A DNA stretch of 64,000 nucleotides from Clarkia xantiana subsp. parviflora (GCA_036873135.1 JAPTYO010000017.1:310001-374000); one strand, 5' to 3'. Positions 32,987 to 45,106 are shown, counted from the stretch's first letter. The notes: generated by a model not told the origin, from the letters alone. Made by a program: numbers and translations.

Positions 32987-33579
32987 CTCTTAAAAGACAA
33001 GTAATAAAAACATCGATAATTAAGAATGAAATATATAAATTACAACAAGACCATAGTTAAATTCATTATAATTACATCTAGAAAGACTAAGCATACATAC
33101 GGGTCAACCATCTTCCATTCAAATCAAAGTCACGCATATATATAGATGAACACGAATCTCAATAAAATTGTACCTGTGACCTCTTTTAAATCTCATGACT
33201 TAAGAGAGGGAATTAAGATAGCGGCGAACAGTTGTCGCAGTGAGTCTCGGTTTGACTACGGCAGAGGATGTTAACTGTCGGACTCAGGCGAGACGATGCC
33301 TATTCAGGGCAATCAGAGTTGGTTGAAAGGAGGGCGACTGGAGACGTAGCAAGTGGCAGATGGTGGTCGGAACCGGAGCGACGGCGGTGGAAGAGAGCAA
33401 GGTGTAGTATAATTTCAAGGGAAATGGACGGTGGTCGTTAGAAACCAATCGGATATGTCCGAGAGGTCGCCGGTGAAGCAGGATGAATGAAGATCTCTTA
33501 GGTGTGTTCTCTGCAATGTAAATGCAATGTGCTTTAAGAGAACGAAAAAAAAATTAGAATTGTGCCTTAAAAAAATATT

Positions 33580-33621
<42 letters not shown>
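32987..33621. other. Unassigned flank between hAT element and element D
   Basis: No recognisable protein. The stretch ends in a (CA)n then TATATATA tract into which element D inserted. A worn exon cannot be excluded. Confidence 0.4.
33583..33616. repeat. (CA)n microsatellite
   Basis: About 16 consecutive CA units running into ATATATAT at the insertion site of element D. Confidence 0.95.
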
Positions 33622-33622
<1 letters not shown>

Positions 33623-34386
33623 GTTGGATCACGGGCGAAGCTCCGTTACGTCCTTGCCGGAAAGCTTTGGACTCCTAGGCTCCACGTAATCCTGCAAAAG
33701 GGGATGACCTGGGTGGTGACCCAGAATCCCTCTCCGATGCTTAAATGAGTATGGTGATCAATGGGTGGTAAGCATAAGTCTAAGTTTGTATTAGAGAGTA
33801 TGCGTTTTCTGGGGTAACTTCCTCCCTTATATAGGAGGAGGAGTTGCCCAGTTACCTGTGACCATGCTTGACCGTTGTGCCCATGATTCCGTGTATCTCG
33901 CCATGATTTCGTATATCTCGGTCGGGATTCCGTATATCTCGCCCCACGCTCCGCGTATCTTACCCATACCTCCGCGTATCTCGGGCACGCCCTGCGTATC
34001 TCGGGGAAGATTATCTGTATCTTAACCGTCTTCCCACTACTCTTATCTAGTAGGCGGGTTTCTCGGTCTTACCCTCTGATCACAAGTCTCGACTCCTGTC
34101 GGGGACTCCAGAGTTGTCTCATTCTAGATCACCACCCAGGACCTTCAGTCTCTACGGGACAGGTCCAGCCTCTGCGGGGCTTTATTATCGGGGCCTTTAC
34201 TAAGGCATATCGGGGCCTACTCAGAGGCTTCTCATCGGGAGCATTCAGCTCATACATCGGGACCGCTAAAGTCGGGACCCTTCGTGCTGGGCCTCTGGGC
34301 CTTCCAGGCTTTTCCCGAGGCCCACTGGACCTACTCGCCGTCCATTGGCTGTTTAACGGGGCTAACGATTATATCGGAACCCATCA
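33622..34386 (-). repeat. 3' LTR of element D (765 bp)
   Basis: Plus-strand edges are TGTTGGATCACGGGCG and GGAACCCATCA. It contains repeats of a CGTATATCTCGG / CGCGTATCTCGG motif (33885-34010) and, on minus, a CCTATATAAGG TATA box (33824-33834). Confidence 0.95.
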
Positions 34387-34407
34387 TTTGCCCCCAAGAC
34401 ATGGGGG
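34387..34407 (-). other. Polypurine tract of element D
   Basis: On minus CCCCCATGTCTTGGGGGCAAA precedes the LTR. It is nearly identical to the tract of element C. Confidence 0.8.
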
Positions 34408-34905
34408 ACTTTTAGTTCGTCGTGTCTTCTAATTCAGCTTTCTGACCTTGTTGTCGGAGGCTTTTGTTTTCATACCCTCCGATACCACTGTCGGAGGCTT
34501 TTATTTTCATCTCCTCCGATACCGCCGTCGGAGCCTTTTGCCTTATGTATGATTGTTGTATAACAGAGTCTCTTACTCATAATTGCCTTGGGCCTACCAG
34601 GCCCCATGGGCAGTTGCCAAATCCGAGGGGACATCTCGATTACTGTAGCATTAAATGCCTAGGGATAAGGGAACGACGCCTGAACCAGCGTGACTGTTAT
34701 TTTCTGAAAAAGCAGCTGTGACGTCACGCACGTCCCTTCTGTGCCTATGATCTCGGCGATTAAGATCGTGTCGTTTCCTCTTCAACGGTGCAGATCAAGC
34801 CTATCCAGCTGTCTCCTCCGTACCGTCTCCATAATTTCAACGATTGTGATTGAATCGTTTCATCTTCAATGGTCAAGATTGAGTCCCTCCAATTATCCTT
34901 TTGCT

Positions 34906-34912
34906 TATAAAA
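34906..34912 (+). promoter_or_regulatory. TATA box of the antisense ORF in element D
   Basis: TATAAAA lies 156 bp before the ATG at 35069 and is followed by GCTAAAACCCT. Upstream are AACGGTGCAGATCA (about 34784) and TTCAATGGTCAAGAT (34865), which recall the block before the TATA box of element C. Confidence 0.6.
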
Positions 34913-35068
34913 GCTAAAACCCTGGTACTATTCACTTCTTCTGCACCCTTTCGATTTCAGCCATCTTTCCATCCAAAGTTTCCTCTCCAAGCTCCTCCTG
35001 GTGTTCAAGTGATCTAAGGCCTTCAACCCTTCTGATCTTCCTTTACCTTACTTCTTCGACCACCGATC

Positions 35069-37807
35069 ATGTCTGGTAAGGACTTTCTTCTAAGTTTTCA
35101 TGATTTACTTGCTGTTTATTCTTCTTTTCTCAAATCCTTTCGTTTGCAATCGTTCTAGACGAAGCTAGTTCTGAGGTTAGGGCTCCTTTCGTTTTCGAGT
35201 TTGCTGTCAATGAGATATCTGAGGCTTCGTATGAGGCTGCCCTCAGAGAGGGGTGTATTACCTCGGATTGGGAGCCTCGCTTCCCCTATGAGTCCCAAGC
35301 TGCTGTTAGAAGGAAGCACATTATTACGCCTCCTCGGGCAGGGGAGGTGTTCGTCTCCGCTGGACAAATAAGCGCGGGAATTCGGTTCCCCTTCTGCGGG
35401 AACATGGTGGAGATGTGCAACTTCTACAAAACGCATCCCTGTACCTTCTCTCCACACGCCATCCGCGTGTGGAATGCCTTCCAACTCTTGTGTCACCGCC
35501 AGCAGTGGACGTACAGTCTTTTGCTGTTCCGCACTTTCTACGGCATGAAGTGCAACAAAGCTGGTGTCTGCTCCTTCTCTCCCAGACTCCCCAAGTGGAC
35601 AAAGGAGCAACTTTCACGTTTCGGCTGGGATAGCGAAACTTGAAAGTTCCACAAGGATCGGGTGCTAATTCGTGACTCAGGTTCCGACAACAGCGGATGG
35701 AAGAAGTACTACTTCTTCGTCTAGCATAGCTCTGTCCCCTGGCCTCGGTGGGAGGTCGTGGCGGACCATGCCCCCAAGCTCCAGGACTACACCGAGGATG
35801 ACCTCAATACCCTCCAGATGGTTCAACTTTACCGCTGGGGAGACAACTTCATACCCCTCGATGCTAACAAGCTCCAGGAGAAGAACCTGATTACTATCGG
35901 AGTCCGACTCCTTGACTCTGTTTCCAAAGATTTAGTCATCTGGGTAATGTTTCTAACTATCTTATTTTTACCTTTGCAGCCAAGAAGGCTTCTCTGTTGA
36001 CTCATCTCATTCTGAAGTAGGGCGAGACTGATGCCGTCCAGAGTGGCTCCAAGCGAAAGCGCAAACTGGTGAAGAAGGGCGCTTCCTCCTCCACTCCCTT
36101 ATCTGCTGCTCCTCCTACCGACGAGCAAGTCGGGGCCAAGAAGGCCAGGCGGGAGGAGATAGATCGGGCCTTCGGGGCCACCACCGTCGAGGAAGGTAAG
36201 CGCGTTCGTCGTGCAATTAAACAATATAAAAAATTAGTCCCCAGGGTGTTTATCCCCGCTGATCGGAAAACGCGGGTTCAAGAGATCAAGTACATCCTTC
36301 GAGGAGAAATTCCCCACGTTCTTGAGGCGGGATATTACAATGTCCTTGGGAAGAATAGACATTTCGATCGTCAAATCATCTGGTGCCCTAAAGGTACTCT
36401 TCCTAACTTTATTCGTCCTGCCACCGCAGGTCCATCGGAGGCTGTCACTCCGGGGCATGCTGATACTCCAGCCCGGGCCGTGACTCCACCGGCGCCGGAG
36501 ACAGAAGAAACCCCGACCGAAGCCCAGTTCCGTCAGGTGACTGACTTGGAGGCTTCTCCCTCCTTTGAGGAGCCCGCTGAAGGTGGCCTGCTCCCTCGTA
36601 GGCGTGGTCGGAGCACCTTGAGGCCCGTCGTGGAGGATGTGTCCCGGAGTCCTCCTCCCGAGTTCCGCACTCCGACTCCTGAGCCACCAGCTGAGGTGGC
36701 TCCTCCGGCTGAAAGTTCTGGGGTCATCCCCCCTCTCCCCGTGGATGAAAACCTTTACAAGGTTTTTACTCCCGACCAGGGGATGATACCTTAGAACCCG
36801 ATCGAGTCTCTCCGAGGGGTTCCACTCCGACGGGGAAATCTTGATCCTAGATTGGCCCTGCACCTGCTGGCGGGGTCAGTTCCTCCAGCCTTGAGGCGGC
36901 CCCTGTCCTTGGCGCGGGAGGACCTTGAAGAGGAGATCCGCGACATGGCTATTCGTCGGATGGAGGTGAAACTTCTATCTTTGTTTTATTTTCTTCGTCA
37001 CTCTTGTCTCCGATTATTGTATCTTGATCTTTTCCTCCCTTCTTTCAGGACACCGCGAACCAACAGCGCTGCTTCGGCCTTATCCTGGCCCTGAAGGGTG
37101 CCTTGGAGGCGGCGGAGGCCCAGTCGAACCCTGATGCTTTAGCCAAGCTTCAGGTGGAACTCGACGAGGCAGTGGCGGCCAAGAACAAGATGGCCAAGGA
37201 GAAGGCTCTCCTCGATGATATGTCCTCAAACCTGCTCAAGAAGGTCCACGACCATGAGGCTGTCATGCGTCGGGAGCGGAAGATGGTCCAGGCGGACCAG
37301 CAGCGGAATGAGGAGGAGAAGAAGCAGCTCATTCATGAGAAAAACGTCTTCGCGGATCTCCTCGCGGAGGCTAAGGCGAAGTTTGAGGCGGAGAGGGCTG
37401 AGTTTTCTGCCAAGCTGGCTGAGGCCAAGGCTCAGGGCCTCGAGGAAGGCCGCCAGCAAGGTCGCGAGGAAGGTCTCCAGCAAGGTCGCGAGGAGGGTCG
37501 TGGGGAGTATCGGAACTCTGAAGAATTCAAGCTGGCTGCTGTGGAGTTCTGCAAGTCCGAGGTGGAGGACGTTTTGTTCAACGCTGTCGAGGAACTCTAC
37601 ACAGCCTACGCGGATTCCATTGACTTCACGAAGTCCGAGACTCTGGCCCCCGTTGCGGAGAAGTACTTTAACCTCCCCGCGGAGAGTGAAGAAGCCGCTG
37701 CTGTGGACCCGACTCCGCCAACCGCGGAGCCTTCTGTCCAGGCCCCTCCAAACCTTGCTCCCTCCAACGCTGCTGAGGATCCATCTTCCAACAAGGACCA
37801 AGTTTAA
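35069..37807 (+). CDS. Antisense extra ORF (aORF) of element D, spliced, four nonsense codons
   Basis: Same design as the gene at 17367. Exon 1 is ATGTCTG (35069-35075). Intron 1 is 35076-35158 (GTAAGG...TAG). Exon 2 has GIRFPFCGNMVEMC, FSPHAIRVWNAF, FRTFYGMKC and WPRWEV. A short intron or frame change falls at 35944-35984. Exon 3 has KKGASSSTPLS and RGEIPHVLEAGYYN. Intron 3 is 36966-37048 (GTGAAA...CAG). Exon 4 is a coiled coil with EEGRQQGREEG-type repeats (about 37440-37500), the conserved FKLAAVEFCKSEVEDVLFNAVEEL block and an acidic, proline-rich tail. TAA is at 37805-37807. TGA at 35641 and TAG at 35722, 36018 and 36792 each replace Trp or Gln of the sister copy. The protein would be about 770 residues. 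Role unknown. Confidence 0.72.
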
Positions 37808-38015
37808 TGCTTACATCTTTTAGTCCTTGTTGTCTTTCTCCTTTATCCTTTGTAACGAACTCCTTCGGCCTTCTGGCCTTTATATAAGTAGTTTTCTTTC
37901 CATCTGTTTTGGCATCGATATTCATTTGCACTTTATCTAAAGCGGCTTTAAATTCGTTACTCAGAACGTTCCGATGCACCATTTGAGATGACTTCATACG
38001 TCCTTCCGACACTTT

Positions 38016-38520
38016 ACTCGGGACTTCACCATTTAAGGTTTCCCGTCCAGTCGGGACTTTACCACTTAAGGCTTCTCGTCCAAAATCGGGACTTCACCAC
38101 TTAAGGCTTCTCGTCCAAAATCGGGACTTCACCACTTAAGGCTTCTCGTCCAAAATCGGGACTTCGCCACTTAAGGCTTCTCGTCCCCGCCTTTCAAGGC
38201 CATTTTCACAACCCTTAGGGCTTTTACTGCGTCTCTACCGGACGGCTTAATCGTACCCTTTAAGGCTTTTTGTCGTGTCATATAGACGACTTACGCGGAC
38301 CTGTTAAGGCTTTTTTCGTACCCGTTAAGGCTTTTGACCGCATCATATAGACGACTTACGCGGACCCATCAGGGCCTTTTCGTACCTAGGCTTTTGGTTG
38401 CATCATATAGACGACTTACGTGTACCCCGTAGGGCTTTTGTCCATACCCGTTAAGGCTTTTGGCCGCGTCATATAGACGACTTACGCGTACCTCGGAAGG
38501 CTTTTGTCGCGTCCTTCATG
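38016..38520. repeat. Two tandem arrays in the spacer of element D
   Basis: The first array (about 38016-38190) has five 35-bp units of the TCGGGACTTCACCACTTAAG type, with starts at 38051, 38086, 38121 and 38156. The second (about 38279-38520) has four 60-65-bp units starting CATATAGACGACTTACGC. Both lie between the 3' ends of pol and the antisense ORF. CCACTTAAGGC is shared with the array of element C. Confidence 0.92.
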
Positions 38521-38655
38521 ACGTCTTACTAACAGTTAGAATAAATCTAAAAGCAATTTGATCGGAAGCAACTTCTTTTATTCATAAATAACTCAAAATA
38601 GGCTTACATCGGATCTTATTGATAGACAATTTGCGCCTTTCACGGCGGCTTACTA

Positions 38656-41600
38656 TCAAACATGATACTTCTTCAAGTGTTCGCCACTGAAGGAATGCTT
38701 CAATGTCTTGCCATCGAGGTCCTCTAGCCTGTATGCATTGGGTGCTGGCATCCCTACGATCTTGTAAGGTCCCTCCCATTTTGGCGATAATTTGTTGATC
38801 CGATCTTGATGAACGAACTCGTTCCTCCGCCAGACAAGTTCTCCCACGAAGAATTGTCGGGACCTGACACGCCGATTGTAATATCGGGCTGTTGCCAGAC
38901 GCACTCGGGCCTGGACTTCATCAGCCTTCCACCTCTTTTCCTCGAGTAGGTCTAAGTCCAGACGTCTCATTTCCTCGTTTGTCAGAGGCTCGTAATATTT
39001 CGCGCGATGGGACGCCACAGCTATTTCCACGGGAGCGACTGCCTCCGTGCCATAGACCAGGCCAAACGGAGTTTCTGCTGTTGATTGCTTGGGTGTTGTT
39101 CTCACAGCCCACAGCACGTTCTCGAGCTCATCCAGCCAATGGCCATGTAAGGCATAGACTCTCTTCTTCAGGCCATCCATCACGATCTTGTTGGTTGACT
39201 CTACCTGGCCATTGGTCTGAGCGTGGCGGACTGAAGCGGTCCGATGCTCGATGTTTAGTTCCTCCAGGTACTCCTTTAACTGAGCCCCATTGAACGGAGG
39301 GCCGTTGTCGCTGATCAACACTCGAGGAACCCCGTACCGGGATACGATCTGAGTTTGAAGGAACTTGAGGATCTGCTGCCCCGTCGTTCTAGCCAATGCC
39401 TTAGCCTCTATCCACTTTGAAAAGTAGTCGATAGCCACGAGTAAATACTTGCACTGACCTTTCGCTTGGGGAAGAGGTCCCACCAAGTCAATCCCCCATT
39501 GCGCGAAGGGCCATGCACTCCTGATGGGCATTAGGTCCGCGGCGGGAGCCACAATATTTGGGGTGTACCTCTGGCATGCATCACAGGATCGAACCATCGC
39601 GGTTGCTTCCTTGTTCATCGAGGGCCAATAGTAACCTAAGTTCAATGCTTTCCTCACTAGAGATCGGGCCCCTTCGTGGCAGGCCGCGACTCCCTCGTGT
39701 AGCTCCCTCAGGATCCGATTTGTGTCAGGCTCTGCTACGCATTTTAGAAAAGGCTTTACATACCCTTTTTTGTACAACTGGTTGTCCACCATCGCATAGT
39801 TGTCCGCGATCCGCCGCAACCTGACAGCTGCCACCTTATCATCGGGGAGTGTCCCTGTAGTCAGATACGTGACCATCGGGGTCATCCACGTGGGCTTTTC
39901 TTCCTCCTCCGATCCTGTCTCAATAGCGCAGATCTCCGCCGGATCGATGTTTGAGATAATCACCTTCTCTAGGAAATGCACCTTTCGATTCTCCTCGGGG
40001 GCCACTTCCAGAGCGAACTTGCTCAAGGCATCTGCTTCCGCGTTTTCTTCCCTCGGGATTACCTTGATATCAAATCTTTTGAAGCTTCCCTTCAAAGTCT
40101 GCACCTCGTGCAAATACTTCTTCATTGTCGGGCTCTTAGCTTCATAGTTCCCCTGGACTTGGTTTACAACCAAGCTGGCATCACACTTCACTTTTAAATG
40201 ACCGACCCCCGTACCCTTGGCAATCTTGAGGCCCGTGATGAGAGCCTCGTATTCCGCTTCGTTGTTGGTGGCTTTGAATGTCAACGCCAAGGCATATCGC
40301 AGGGGCTCGCCTCCACCGGGCGGTATCAATACGAATCCTGCCCCAGTGTACATCTCCCAAGTATTCTCCTCATTTGGCTGTTCTGGCCGCTGTTCTGTTG
40401 TCGGGACTTCCTCCATGGTTGCCCCCTCTGCGGGACCCGTTACTTCCAGATCGGGTGTCGTAGACTCAGCTATAAAATCTGCCAATGCCTGGCCCTTAAT
40501 AGCGGTTCTCAGAGCGAAATGAATGCGGACTTCCGTCAGCTCGATGGCCCATTTCACCAATCTCCCCGACGCCTCCGGTCGGTTCAAAAAGTGTTTCAAG
40601 GGCTGATTAGTCAATACCGTGACTTCATGGGCATGGAAGTAAGGTCGCAGTTTTCGAGCGGCAATAATCAACGCGAAGAGATACTTCTCAATAGCGGGAT
40701 AGTTTATTTCAGACTTGGCAAACGCCTTGCTTACATAATAGATAGGCACTTGGTTGCCCTTGACAATTTTAATCAAAACAGAACTAACAGCCACATCAGA
40801 AACAGCCAAATAGAGATAGAGCGGCTCGCCTGGAACTGGTTTCGCCAACGGTGGGAGGGTACGGAGGTGCAGCTTGAGTGCCTGGAACGCCTCCTCACAC
40901 TTTTCGGTCCATTCTAACTTCTTGTAACCCCTCAGCACATCAAAAAATGGCATAGCTCGGTCACTCGCCTTGGATAGGAAGCGATTCATCGCGGCCAACC
41001 GGCCATTCAGCACCTGTACCTCCCGATGAGTCCTCGGGGACTGCATCTCCTCGATTGCTTGCAACTTCTCGGGGTTCACCTCAATTCCTCTCTGGCTCAC
41101 CATGAACCCTAGGAACTTCCCCGAGTTCACCCCAAAGGCACATTTGTCGGGGTTCAGCCGAACCTGATGGAACTTCATCCGCTCAAATGCCGCCGCCAAG
41201 TTCTGGACATGGTCTCCTGCCTGTTGGGACTTCACCAGCATGTCATCCACATACGCCTCCATGGTTTTCCCCAGCATGTCTCCAAAGAATTTGTTCACCA
41301 TCCGCTGGTAAGTTTCTCCGGCATTGATCAATCCGAAGGGCATCACGTCGTAATGGTAGACGTCACTGTCGGCATAGAAGGCTGTATGGGGGGGCATCCT
41401 CCTTCGCCATCTTGATCTGGTTGTACCCGGAATAGGCATCCATGAAGCTCAGCAACTCATGTCCCGATGTGGCATCCACCAACTGGTCAATCCTCGGGAG
41501 CGGGTAGCAGTCCTTAGGGCAGGCTTTGTTCAAGTCGCGGAAGTCGACACACATCCGCCACTTTCCGTTACTCTTTCGCACCAGCACTGGGTTAGCCACC

Positions 41601-44308
41601 CAAGTCTGGAATCGAAGCTCCTTGATGAATCCAGCGTCAAGCAGTCTGCCGACTTCTTGCTGGATCGCGATCCTCTTATCCGCGCCCATCGGACGCCTTC
41701 TCTGCGCGATAGGCTTGATCGCGGGGTCTATCTTCAGCTCGTGCACTATCACATCGGGGCTGATTCCTGGCATATCACTCGGGGACCAAGCAAACAGCTC
41801 CTTAAACTCCTTCAAGAGCTCGATCAACTCTCGGGCTCTTTCCTCCGATAAAGCAGACCCGATCTTTACCTTCCTCTGAGGCCCATCGATCTCAACTTCC
41901 TTCAAATCCTCCATGGGGGCGGGGCGCCCATACTCCTCTCGAGGATCAGCGTCAGTCTGAAGGACAGTCATGGCCTCCCTTCTTCTCCGTCGGGTGGCGT
42001 TAACGTAGCATTTCCGCGATGCCACTTGGTCACCCTTGACCTCTCCAACCCCATTGTCAGTCGGGAACTTCATCTTCTGGTGGACCGTCGAGGCGACTGC
42101 CATAAGAGGGTTGATAGCGGTCCTTCCGATAATGGCGTTGTATGCCCCCGCAGACTCCACGACAACGAAATCTACATTTCGCCTCTCCATCTTCCAGCCA
42201 CTACCAAACTTCACCGGTAAGGTAATCATTCCCAGCGGGTAAGAGGTGGACCCAGAGAATCCCACCATCAGGAAGTCCACCTGCGTCAGGTCCTTCTTCG
42301 TCTTTCCCATGGCCTCCAGAGCGTCCATGAAGAGAATATCGGAGGAACTCCCTCCGTCTATCAGGATCCGCTTCATCTCGAATCCGTCTACGTCTAGGGT
42401 CACGACCAAGGCGTCATCGTGAGGGCTCTCCACGCCTACTAAATCCTCCGACGAAAAAGAAATTACCATTTCCTCCTTCAGGGTCCACGACCGGGACCTT
42501 TTGCCTAGCACCACCGCGGCAGATATGCGGGAAGCGTAGTTCTCCCTAGAAGCAGAGGTATCACCTCCCGCTGCCATCCCTCCGTGGATGACGTTGATAG
42601 TTCTGCGCCTCTCCCTACGGGCACCTGAACCTGAAGCTTCTTGCTCAATCTTTTTCTTCTTCGGGGATCGGTCGCGGGATTTGGAGCGGGATCGTGACCG
42701 ACTTCTGGAACGGGATCGGCACCGCCCCTTTCTGATGAATTCTTTTAGCTTCCCCTTCTGGATCAGCTTCTCAATTTCCTTCTTCAACTCCCGACAGTTT
42801 TCGGTGTCGTGACCATTGGCTCGATGGTAGCGACAGTAACGGTCAGGGCGACCTCCTAGGAATTCGCCTTCTTTCCTCGGGGGGTATCGAGCGAGACCCT
42901 GTCTGTCCATCACAGCTAACACAGAGGTCATCGAGCTATTGATGGGAACAGCCCGACCCTCTCGGTTGTCCTTCCTCGGAGGACGCTTGTCTTCTCTTTT
43001 ATCGCGACGACCACGGTTCCTACTTCCTTCCGACTTGTCGCTCCCTTTGCGATCATCCGACAGCTTGGACGATGGCTTTCCTCTCCCCGGTTTCGGGGGA
43101 TCGAGCTCTCCAGCAGCAATCTTCGACTCCTGGACGTCGATTTGCTGTTTCACCCTCGCTTGCAGGGCCTCCATACTCCACACGGCCTTCGCGGCTACGC
43201 TGTGCATCAGATCGGAGCCGTACGGAGCGCTCAGGTTCCGCAGGAAAGTACGGATTGTTTCTCCCTCCGAGATTTCTTCATCAATCTCCGCAGCACTAGC
43301 AGTGAACCGTTGGTAGTAGTATGCCAACGATTCATCGGGTCTCTGCACCACCTGGGTCAAGGACCTCACACTCTTCAGAAGACGCCTCCGACTTTGGTAC
43401 TGCTTGATGAAGCGATCGTGCATATCAGCCCAGCACGTGATGCATCCTGGCGGGAGGCTGAAGAACCAAGTCATGGCCCTTTCTCCCAGGGTTATCGGGA
43501 ACAATGAGCATATGAGATCATCGTTCGATGTTCGTCCCATACAGGCCTGGACATGCCTCTGCACATGGCGAACTGGGTCCCCCTCACCATCGTACTCTTT
43601 GATGGTCGGAATACCTAGCCCAGGCGGGGCGACGGTATCGATTAGCCGCGGCACGAAAGGATGGCTGGACCGATCCCTTAACTCCGATGTCATCTGCTTC
43701 TGATCACCCATGCAGATGCTAACGATCTTCACCACCTGATCGGGGGTGATGGGGCCATTCAGGGGAATGGTCCTATTTTGCACCGGACCTGGGCCGTCGA
43801 CCACGAACTTCTCCGGGTGTGCTGGTTCCTTACCCTTGCTCCTGGGCGGAACCTCCTGTTCCTCTGGGTCCACCCTCGGCGGGGGTGGTGGTAACTCTTC
43901 TCGCGGAGGCAACTCCTCCGCCTTCTTAGCGGCCTCTCTTTTGTCCAGCAAGGCCTTCATGGCGGCCAAGAACATGGGCATAGCGTCTGCTACTGCCTTG
44001 GCCAACTCCGAGTTCGAAGACGACCCTTCTTCCCTTCGCGGGACTCCTTCTCCTCCATGGCCCACCGGGTTTGGGGGAGCCTCATCTTCCTCCCTACGCG
44101 GGACATCCTGCCTGTTCCTTTCTGTGTCTCGGACTGAGACCTCATAGCCATCACCCTGCCCCCCTGTCTGGGAAAGAGCGGGGTTCTCACCTTGTTCAGC
44201 AACGCGTTCCGGCAACGGGGAATTCACAGTTCCTGCGGGACGAGAACTGCCAGCCTGAACTTGCTTCTTCTTGCCACCACCGGCCATTGATCTGGTAGAA
44301 ACTATCAT
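38656..44308 (-). CDS. Gag-pol polyprotein of element D (one frameshift)
   Basis: On minus from the ATG at 44308 (a second ATG at 44287 gives MAGGGKKKQ). Gag has a charged N-terminus and a capsid core WFFSLPPGCITCWADMHDRFI (about 43420-43480). A CRYHRANGHDTENC knuckle-like motif (about 42795-42836) is followed by an RS-dipeptide stretch (42660-42727). Protease has LIDGGSSSDILF (about 42330-42368). RT has CVDFRDLNKACPKDCYPL, then a +1 frameshift in seven G (41388-41394), MPFGLINAG and YVDD (41242-41253). Next come the Ty3 RNase H, an archaeal-type RNase H that lacks the first Asp segment (in-frame 27-nt loss at about 40344), and integrase with its zinc-binding HHCC, GIDLVGP, ISDNGPPFNG and QVESTNK, ending HLKKYHV. 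No chromodomain. About 1,900 residues. Confidence 0.92.
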
Positions 44309-44322
44309 GACTTTTCGTAATG

Positions 44323-44341
44323 TTCCCACAGACGGCGCCAA
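44323..44341 (-). other. Primer binding site of element D
   Basis: On minus TTGGCGCCGTCTGTGGGAA sits directly beside the LTR end CCAACA, identical to element C. Confidence 0.88.
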
Positions 44342-45106
44342 TGTTGGATCACGGGCGAAGCTCCGTTACGTCCTTGACGGAAAGCTTTGGACTCCTAGGC
44401 TCCGCGTAATCCTGCAAAAGGGGATGACCTGGGTGGTGATCCAGAATCCCTCTCCGATGCTTAAATGAGTATGGTGATCAATGGGTGGTAAGCAAAAGTC
44501 TAAGTTTGTATTAGAGAGTATGCGTTTTCTGGGGTAACTTCCTCCCTTATATAGGAGGAGGAGTTGCCCAGTTACCTGTGACCATGCTTGGCCGTTGTGC
44601 CCATGATTCCGTGTATCTCGCCATGATTCCGTATATCTCGGTCGGGATTCCGTATATCTCGCCCCACGCTCCGCGTATCTTACCCTTACCTCCGCGTATC
44701 TCGGGCACGCCCTGCGTATCTCGGGGAAGATTATCTGTATCTTAACCGTCTTCCCACTACTCTTATCTAGTAGGCGGGTTTCTCGGTCTTACCCTCTGAT
44801 CACAAGTCTCGACTCCTGTCGGGGACTCCAGAGTTGTCTCATTCTAGATCACCACCCAGGACCTTCAGTCTCTACGGGACAGGTCCAGCCTTTGCGGGGC
44901 TTTATTATCGGGGCCTTTACTATGGCATATCGGGCCCTACTCAGAGGCTTCTCATCGGGAGCATTCAGCTCATACATCGGGACCGCTAAAGTCGGGACCC
45001 TTCGTGCTGGGCCTCTGGGCCTTCCAGGCTTTTCACGAGGCCCACTGGACCTACTCGCCGTCCATTGGCTGTTTAACGGGGCTAACGATTATATCGGAAC
45101 CCATCA
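44342..45106 (-). repeat. 5' LTR of element D (765 bp)
   Basis: Same ends and length as 33622-34386. The repeated CGTATCTCGG block and CCTATATAAGG TATA box are conserved. Confidence 0.95.

Larger units (their letters stand above)
33622..45106 (-). mobile_element. Element D: near-intact Tat-lineage Ty3/gypsy retrotransposon
   Basis: It is flanked by ATATA on both sides (33617-33621 and 45107-45111), although in a TA-rich site this is weak proof alone. The two 765-bp LTRs differ at about 11 positions by eye (about 1.4%), so it is probably younger than C. Gag-pol is open from 44308 to 38656 except for one frameshift in a run of seven G (41388-41394). The spacer carries two kinds of tandem repeat, and an antisense ORF occupies 35069-37807. 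Confidence 0.95.

Noticed and set aside
32636..33004. ORFs on both strands in the G-rich part of the hAT-like element as transposase
   Set aside because: They are low-complexity translations of a purine tract with no hAT dimerisation or DDE motifs.
33535..33580. Inverted similarity between 33540-33580 and 45523-45550 (TTTTTTTAAG-type) as ends of a DNA element interrupted by D
   Set aside because: The match is short and dominated by poly-A/T; no further inverted pairing or target duplication supports it.
38016..38190. Evenly spaced 35-bp repeats as a CRISPR-like array
   Set aside because: The units are head-to-tail without unique spacers and lie in a plant retrotransposon spacer.
39800..44300. 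Long plus-strand ORFs (for example 40198-40917, 42939-43316) opposite gag-pol of element D
   Set aside because: They are shadows of the minus-strand coding frame in GC-rich sequence, and the matching frames in C are not preserved in the same places.
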